Shown: positions 11,711 through 13,675 of the stretch, piece after piece
How the letters are laid out: the number at the start of each line of letters is the position of its first letter
How positions within the stretch are numbered: position 1 is the first letter of the stretch
Source of the DNA: an uncultured Lactobacillus sp.
Lineage (GTDB): Bacteria; Bacillota; Bacilli; Lactobacillales; Lactobacillaceae
Direction of reading: 5' to 3'
Assembly (NCBI GenBank): GCA_910587695.1
Contig: CAJUNC010000029.1
Coordinates: 1 to 13,675 of the forward strand
Length of the DNA: 13,675 nucleotides
Position numbers and translations under genes: made by a program
Notes under the pieces: generated by a model
Told to the model about the DNA's origin: nothing
The model's database searches: none
Seen by the model: the letters and a program-made list of their open reading frames with translations, nothing else

Positions 11711-11727
11711 TTAAACTTTATGTTTAA
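11711..11727. promoter_or_regulatory. Operator-like 17-bp palindrome at the 3' end of cro
   Basis: TTAAACTTTATGTTTAA is a perfect match to the switch operators (TTAAAC-N5-GTTTAA) and overlaps the cro stop codon. A further GTTTAA half-site follows at 11733-11738. It could allow looping to the switch region about 250 bp away or act as a roadblock after cro. Confidence 0.65.
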
Positions 11728-11939
11728 CTTTTGTTTAAAAAAAACTCTAGTGACAACCCTAGTGCACGACTAGCCCTAATAGCAACTTCAGCAGACATCT
11801 TTTTGTTTCCATTTAGTACCTGTCCCAAATAATTAGTTGAAATACCAATTTTTTCAGCAACATATTTCTGTTTTAACCCCTTTGAATCAATCTTTTGTTT
11901 CAAGAGTTTATGAGCATCATCTTTGATAATGTCTATCAT
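11724..11939 (-). CDS. Cro-like HTH regulator
   Basis: The product is 71 residues with an XRE/HigA-like helix-turn-helix at about 22-47 (LKQKYVAEKIGISTNYLGQV then LNGNKKMSAEVAIRASRALG). AAGGAGG lies about seven bases before the ATG at 11939. It is the first gene behind the strong minus-strand early promoter and is divergent from the CI-like repressor, the standard place of Cro. It should bind the TTAAAC-N5-GTTTAA operators and favour lytic growth. The assignment as Cro rests on position, size and the HTH; the small size alone would also suit an antitoxin, but no toxin gene is adjacent. Confidence 0.85.
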   Translation of the reverse strand: MIDIIKDDAHKLLKQKIDSKGLKQKYVAEKIGISTNYLGQVLNGNKKMSAEVAIRASRALGLSLEFFLNKS

Positions 11940-11951
11940 AGCTCCACCTCC

Positions 11952-11968
11952 TTAAACGTTATGTTTAA
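11952..11968. promoter_or_regulatory. Switch operator O1
   Basis: TTAAACGTTATGTTTAA is a 17-bp palindrome with perfect 6-bp arms. It lies just downstream of the expected start of early transcription (near 11973) and upstream of the cro ribosome site. Confidence 0.8.
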
Positions 11969-11979
11969 CTTACAAATAT

Positions 11980-12008
11980 ATTATATTTAAACTTTACGTT
12001 TAAGTCAA
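11980..12008 (-). promoter_or_regulatory. Early lytic promoter (minus strand) driving cro and the operon
   Basis: The -35 TTGACT (12003-12008) and -10 TATAAT (11980-11985) are separated by exactly 17 bases, the best sigma-A promoter in the window. Operator O2 occupies the whole spacer, so repressor binding there must exclude RNA polymerase. Transcription should start near 11973. Confidence 0.9.
11987..12003. promoter_or_regulatory. Switch operator O2, inside the early promoter spacer
   Basis: TTAAACTTTACGTTTAA is a perfect-arm palindrome between the -35 and -10 of the early promoter. Its centre is 35 bp from that of O1 and 30 bp from that of O3. Confidence 0.85.
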
Positions 12009-12016
12009 CACATAAA

Positions 12017-12033
12017 TTAAACTTTTTGTTAAA
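12017..12033. promoter_or_regulatory. Switch operator O3 (degenerate arm)
   Basis: TTAAACTTTTTGTTAAA keeps one perfect arm and a changed second arm (GTTAAA for GTTTAA). An isolated GTTTAA half-site follows at 12049-12054, close to the repressor promoter. A weaker site on the repressor side is what an autoregulated lysogenic promoter would need. Confidence 0.6.
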
Positions 12034-12040
12034 AAATGTA

Positions 12041-12069
12041 TCTTTTTTGTTTAACTATGATAATATAAT
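12041..12069 (+). promoter_or_regulatory. Repressor promoter (plus strand)
   Basis: A perfect -10 TATAAT lies at 12064-12069 with a poor -35 (TCTTTT at 12041-12046, 17-base spacing). The weak -35 suggests dependence on activation or a deliberately modest repressor level. It drives the repressor, metallopeptidase and perhaps the lipoprotein. Confidence 0.6.
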
Positions 12070-12113
12070 ACTTGAATTAAGGGTTTATAAAAATTAAGAA
12101 GAGGTATCTTGCT

Positions 12114-12530
12114 ATGAGTAAATTAAGTTTAACTTTAACAAACTTAAGAGAAGAACGTGGTTGGAGCAAAACCTATGTAGCTAAAAAACTTGGTTTATCT
12201 AATATGCAGACTTATGCAAATTATGAATATGGATCAAGAGAACCTGATTTAGAATTGTTAAAAAAAATTTCCGATTTATATGATGTTACAACTGATTATC
12301 TTTTAGGAAAAACTTCAACCCCTGAATTTACTGCTAAAGATGAACAAGATATACAAGTAGTGCTTAAAAACACTATTAACGGACTTAGTAACGAAGCTGG
12401 GCTGTCATATTTGAAAAATGGCGGTGAGGAACTAGACGATGAAAGTGCAGAATTGCTAAAAGATTCGCTTGAACGTGCATTACGCCGTGCTCAGCTATTA
12501 GCTAAAGAAGGGTTTACTTCTAAAAAATAA
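12114..12530 (+). CDS. CI/ImmR-like XRE repressor
   Basis: The product is 138 residues. The XRE helix-turn-helix spans about 6-65 (LTNLREERGWSKTYVAKKLG, LSNMQTYANYEYGSREPDLE, LYDVTTDYLLGK). The C-terminal part (LKNTINGLSNEAGLSYLKNG, ALRRAQLLAKEGF) is helical and probably mediates oligomerisation. There is no S24/LexA-type autoprotease domain, so RecA-stimulated self-cleavage is not expected. Instead an ImmA-like metallopeptidase follows within 15 bases, as in ICEBs1 and many Firmicutes prophages where ImmA cleaves ImmR. GAGG lies nine bases before the ATG at 12114. It should bind the palindromic operators and shut the early promoter. Codon use here is more AT-rich than in the early operon. 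Confidence 0.9.
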   Translation: MSKLSLTLTNLREERGWSKTYVAKKLGLSNMQTYANYEYGSREPDLELLKKISDLYDVTTDYLLGKTSTPEFTAKDEQDIQVVLKNTINGLSNEAGLSYLKNGGEELDDESAELLKDSLERALRRAQLLAKEGFTSKK

Positions 12531-12544
12531 GGCTGGTGGCGTTT

Positions 12545-13024
12545 ATGTCTAGAAGAACTATTCGCTTGGATGTAGAACGACTCGTCGAAAAAGTTGGCTC
12601 TACTGATCCATTAGAAATATTGAAGTATTTAAATGTTGTTGTACAATTTGATGATTTAGGAAAAAGCATTTTAGGATATGCTCTGAATTATAAAGAAGTC
12701 ATTGTGATAGTTTTAAACGATCAGCTTTCAGAATTAGAATTATATACTACGGCTTGTCATGAGTTAGGTCATGTCGTCTGTGAGCATTCTCTAAATACTG
12801 AATTCTTGAAGCGATCAAATCTAACTTATGTCAGGCAAGGAAACGAATATGAAGCAAACGTATTTATGGTTGAATTACTAACTTACGGCGTTAATGCTGC
12901 AGAATTTCCTAGTAAAGATTGTCTACTATATTCTTGTGGTATTCCCAAATGGGCTGAAAGATATGTAGATTGGAATTACATTCGGCCAAATGCTGATTTA
13001 AAATCGTTTGACTCTATTTATTAA
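12545..13024 (+). CDS. immA: ImmA/IrrE-family metallopeptidase (anti-repressor protease)
   Basis: The product is 159 residues with the zinc motif HELGH at 72-76 in YTTACHELGHVVCEHS and a downstream NEYEANVFMVELL whose Glu at about 102 is the expected third ligand. This is the ImmA/IrrE (M78) pattern; length is normal. It should cleave the adjacent repressor and so trigger induction. A GTG at 12536 would add three residues, but GGTGG sits five bases ahead of the ATG at 12545, so 12545 is preferred. The gene follows the repressor by 14 bases in the same transcript. How it is activated is not visible: no ImmA activator or Rap/Phr-type gene lies in the window. Confidence 0.9.
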   Translation: MSRRTIRLDVERLVEKVGSTDPLEILKYLNVVVQFDDLGKSILGYALNYKEVIVIVLNDQLSELELYTTACHELGHVVCEHSLNTEFLKRSNLTYVRQGNEYEANVFMVELLTYGVNAAEFPSKDCLLYSCGIPKWAERYVDWNYIRPNADLKSFDSIY

Positions 13025-13038
13025 GCTAAAAATGTAAG

Positions 13039-13069
13039 CCCTATCGTTTTGTATTAGGGAAATTTTTTT
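13039..13069 (+). terminator. Probable terminator after immA
   Basis: A short stem CCCTA/TAGGG (13039-13043, 13055-13059) is followed by AAA and seven T residues (13063-13069). AAAATGTAA (about 13029-13037) and TTTACATTTT (13074-13083) can pair outside it, making a larger hairpin. The stem is weak, so some read-through to the lipoprotein gene is likely. Confidence 0.5.
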
Positions 13070-13087
13070 GGAGTTTACATTTTAAGT

Positions 13088-13135
13088 TGGAAATATCAAT
13101 ATTTTCGACCAAAAACTGATGTCGTTAAAAGCTGG
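13088..13135 (+). pseudogene. Remnant resembling the C-terminal tail of an ImmA-like gene
   Basis: Read in the frame beginning at 13088, these codons give WKYQYFRPKTDVVKSW. The intact ImmA ends WNYIRPNADLKSF, so both share W-x-Y-(x)-RP-x2-D-x-(x)-KS-aromatic. No start codon with a ribosome site precedes it, and the frame runs on through the lipoprotein gene in another phase. I interpret it as the leftover end of an older metallopeptidase gene after recombination. The match is short, so this is a suggestion. Confidence 0.4.
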
Positions 13136-13157
13136 AAACAAAAAGGAGTTGTTGAGT

Positions 13158-13496
13158 TTGAACAAGAAAAAATTATTTTTATTAATTTTATCACTATCGT
13201 GCTTATTCATGCTTGCTAGTTGTGGACAAAAAAAGCCAGACTATACCGCTAAAGAAGCAGAGACAGCTTTAAATAATGGGGATAAGATAGATGGAAAAAC
13301 GGTCTCATTTACTGTGACCGATTATTCTCCAAATAGTGCATTTGGGTATAATCTTATGACTGGTAAAGATCTTAACTTTGTAAGTTCAGATAATCCAGGA
13401 GTTAAAAAAGGCGCAAAAGTAATTGTTAAAGTTAAGGAAGTTAAATCTTTAATGGGCTCATGGATCATAACCTATGAAGATTTAAAAGAAGAATAA
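13158..13496 (+). CDS. Lipoprotein of the lysogeny module, superinfection-exclusion candidate
   Basis: The product is 112 residues with a classic lipoprotein signal: KKKLFLLILSLSCLFMLASC, lipobox LASC with Cys22. The mature part has a helix (TAKEAETALNNGDKIDG) and strands with GYNLMTGKDLNFVSS then VKKGAKVIVKVKEVKSLMGS, which resembles the OB-like tRNA_anti-like domain seen in Lactobacillales lipoproteins. The start is a TTG at 13158 with AAAGGAG nine bases before it; an ATG at 13119 would add 13 residues, has no ribosome site and would spoil the signal peptide. A weak promoter (TTTACA 13074-13079, AATATT 13098-13103) may serve it. Surface lipoproteins in this position, such as Ltp of phage TP-J34, block DNA entry of related phages; that role is inferred from position only. 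Confidence 0.8.
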   Translation: MNKKKLFLLILSLSCLFMLASCGQKKPDYTAKEAETALNNGDKIDGKTVSFTVTDYSPNSAFGYNLMTGKDLNFVSSDNPGVKKGAKVIVKVKEVKSLMGSWIITYEDLKEE

Positions 13497-13508
13497 TTAT
13501 ATACTTCG

Positions 13509-13529
13509 CCCGTCTACATGACGGGTTTT
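13509..13529 (+). terminator. Intrinsic terminator after the lipoprotein gene
   Basis: A perfect 6-bp GC-rich stem CCCGTC / GACGGG with a 5-base loop (TACAT) is followed by TTTT. It ends the lysogeny transcript 12 bases after the lipoprotein stop. Confidence 0.8.
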
Positions 13530-13560
13530 AAAAACATCAAAAAAGAACATATATTCTATA

Positions 13561-13675
13561 AAGGAGGTGGTGCCCTACCCTTTGCAAAAATGACAATTAC
13601 CGGCAAGCAGTCATAATGTAAAGGAGGAAATAACTGTTAATCAAAATATATTAAAATGTAATCAAACGCGATATA
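13561..13675 (+). other. Leader-like region with two overlapping mini-frames and two ribosome sites
   Basis: AAAGGAGG before GTG-GTG (13567, 13570) opens a frame reading V-P-Y-P-L-Q-K then TGA at 13591-13593. That stop overlaps an ATG at 13590 (ATGA), which reads MTITGKQS and stops at 13614-13616. A second AAAGGAGG follows at about 13620, without a clear start codon before the window ends. The first frame recalls the opening of short holin-like toxin peptides (memory only, low certainty), so this may be a decayed copy. Alternatively it is a translated leader of the next gene (possibly an integrase) beyond the edge. The 18-bp repeat copy 2 lies within the second mini-frame. Confidence 0.35.
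13592..13609. repeat. 18-bp perfect repeat, copy 2
   Basis: GACAATTACCGGCAAGCA is identical to 9658-9675. Here it would be transcribed rightwards in sense orientation, while copy 1 is transcribed leftwards, so the two RNAs could form an 18-bp duplex. Confidence 0.85.

Noticed and set aside
1..13675. tRNA genes, rRNA genes or a CRISPR array
   Set aside because: No cloverleaf-like stretch or regularly spaced repeat array was seen on either strand.

Overview
The window looks like the early and lysogeny half of a temperate siphophage or prophage of a low-GC Gram-positive host. Strong AGGAGG ribosome sites, several TTG starts, AT-rich DNA and the gene families (Gp157, DUF669, DUF1064, DUF1642-like, putative HNHc nuclease, ImmA-type peptidase) fit a Lactobacillaceae host, possibly Ligilactobacillus or Lactobacillus. 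The genus is inferred from general character, not from a match. No integrase, structural or lysis gene is present, so both phage ends lie outside the window.

Right side (about 11.7-13.7 kb): the genetic switch. A Cro-like gene on the minus strand diverges from a CI/ImmR-like repressor, an ImmA-like HExxH metallopeptidase and a lipoprotein on the plus strand. The space between cro and the repressor holds three copies of a 17-bp palindrome (TTAAAC-N5-GTTTAA type) and a near-consensus minus-strand promoter (TTGACT-N17-TATAAT) with one palindrome inside its spacer. A fourth copy overlaps the 3' end of cro. The repressor has no S24 peptidase domain, so release of repression probably depends on the adjacent metallopeptidase.

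Middle and left (11.7 kb down to 1): one long, tightly packed minus-strand early operon. Its order is small accessory proteins, an HTH protein, small membrane and zinc-ribbon proteins, then Gp157, a Sak4-like ATPase, a DUF669 single-strand-binding-like protein, an HNH nuclease, a winged-helix replication initiator with iteron-like repeats inside its gene (candidate origin), a DnaB-type helicase, and unknown proteins. The last part holds a second XRE regulator, a DUF1064 nuclease and a DUF1642-like protein cut by the left edge. Five small genes (28-59 codons) with ribosome sites fill gaps between the larger ones.

Oddities. (1) A 556-bp cassette at about 10.19-10.76 kb is bounded by a 15-bp direct repeat. 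It carries a plus-strand gene with its own extended -10 promoter, against the operon, and appears to have split the start of the next early gene: a lysogenic-conversion (moron) candidate. (2) A perfect 18-bp repeat links the right-end leader-like region with the early operon in opposite transcriptional sense, so the two RNAs would be complementary. (3) A plus-strand promoter and terminator pair at 9.13-9.19 kb could make an RNA of about 45 nt. (4) A fragment resembling the tail of ImmA lies between immA and the lipoprotein gene, suggesting recombination.
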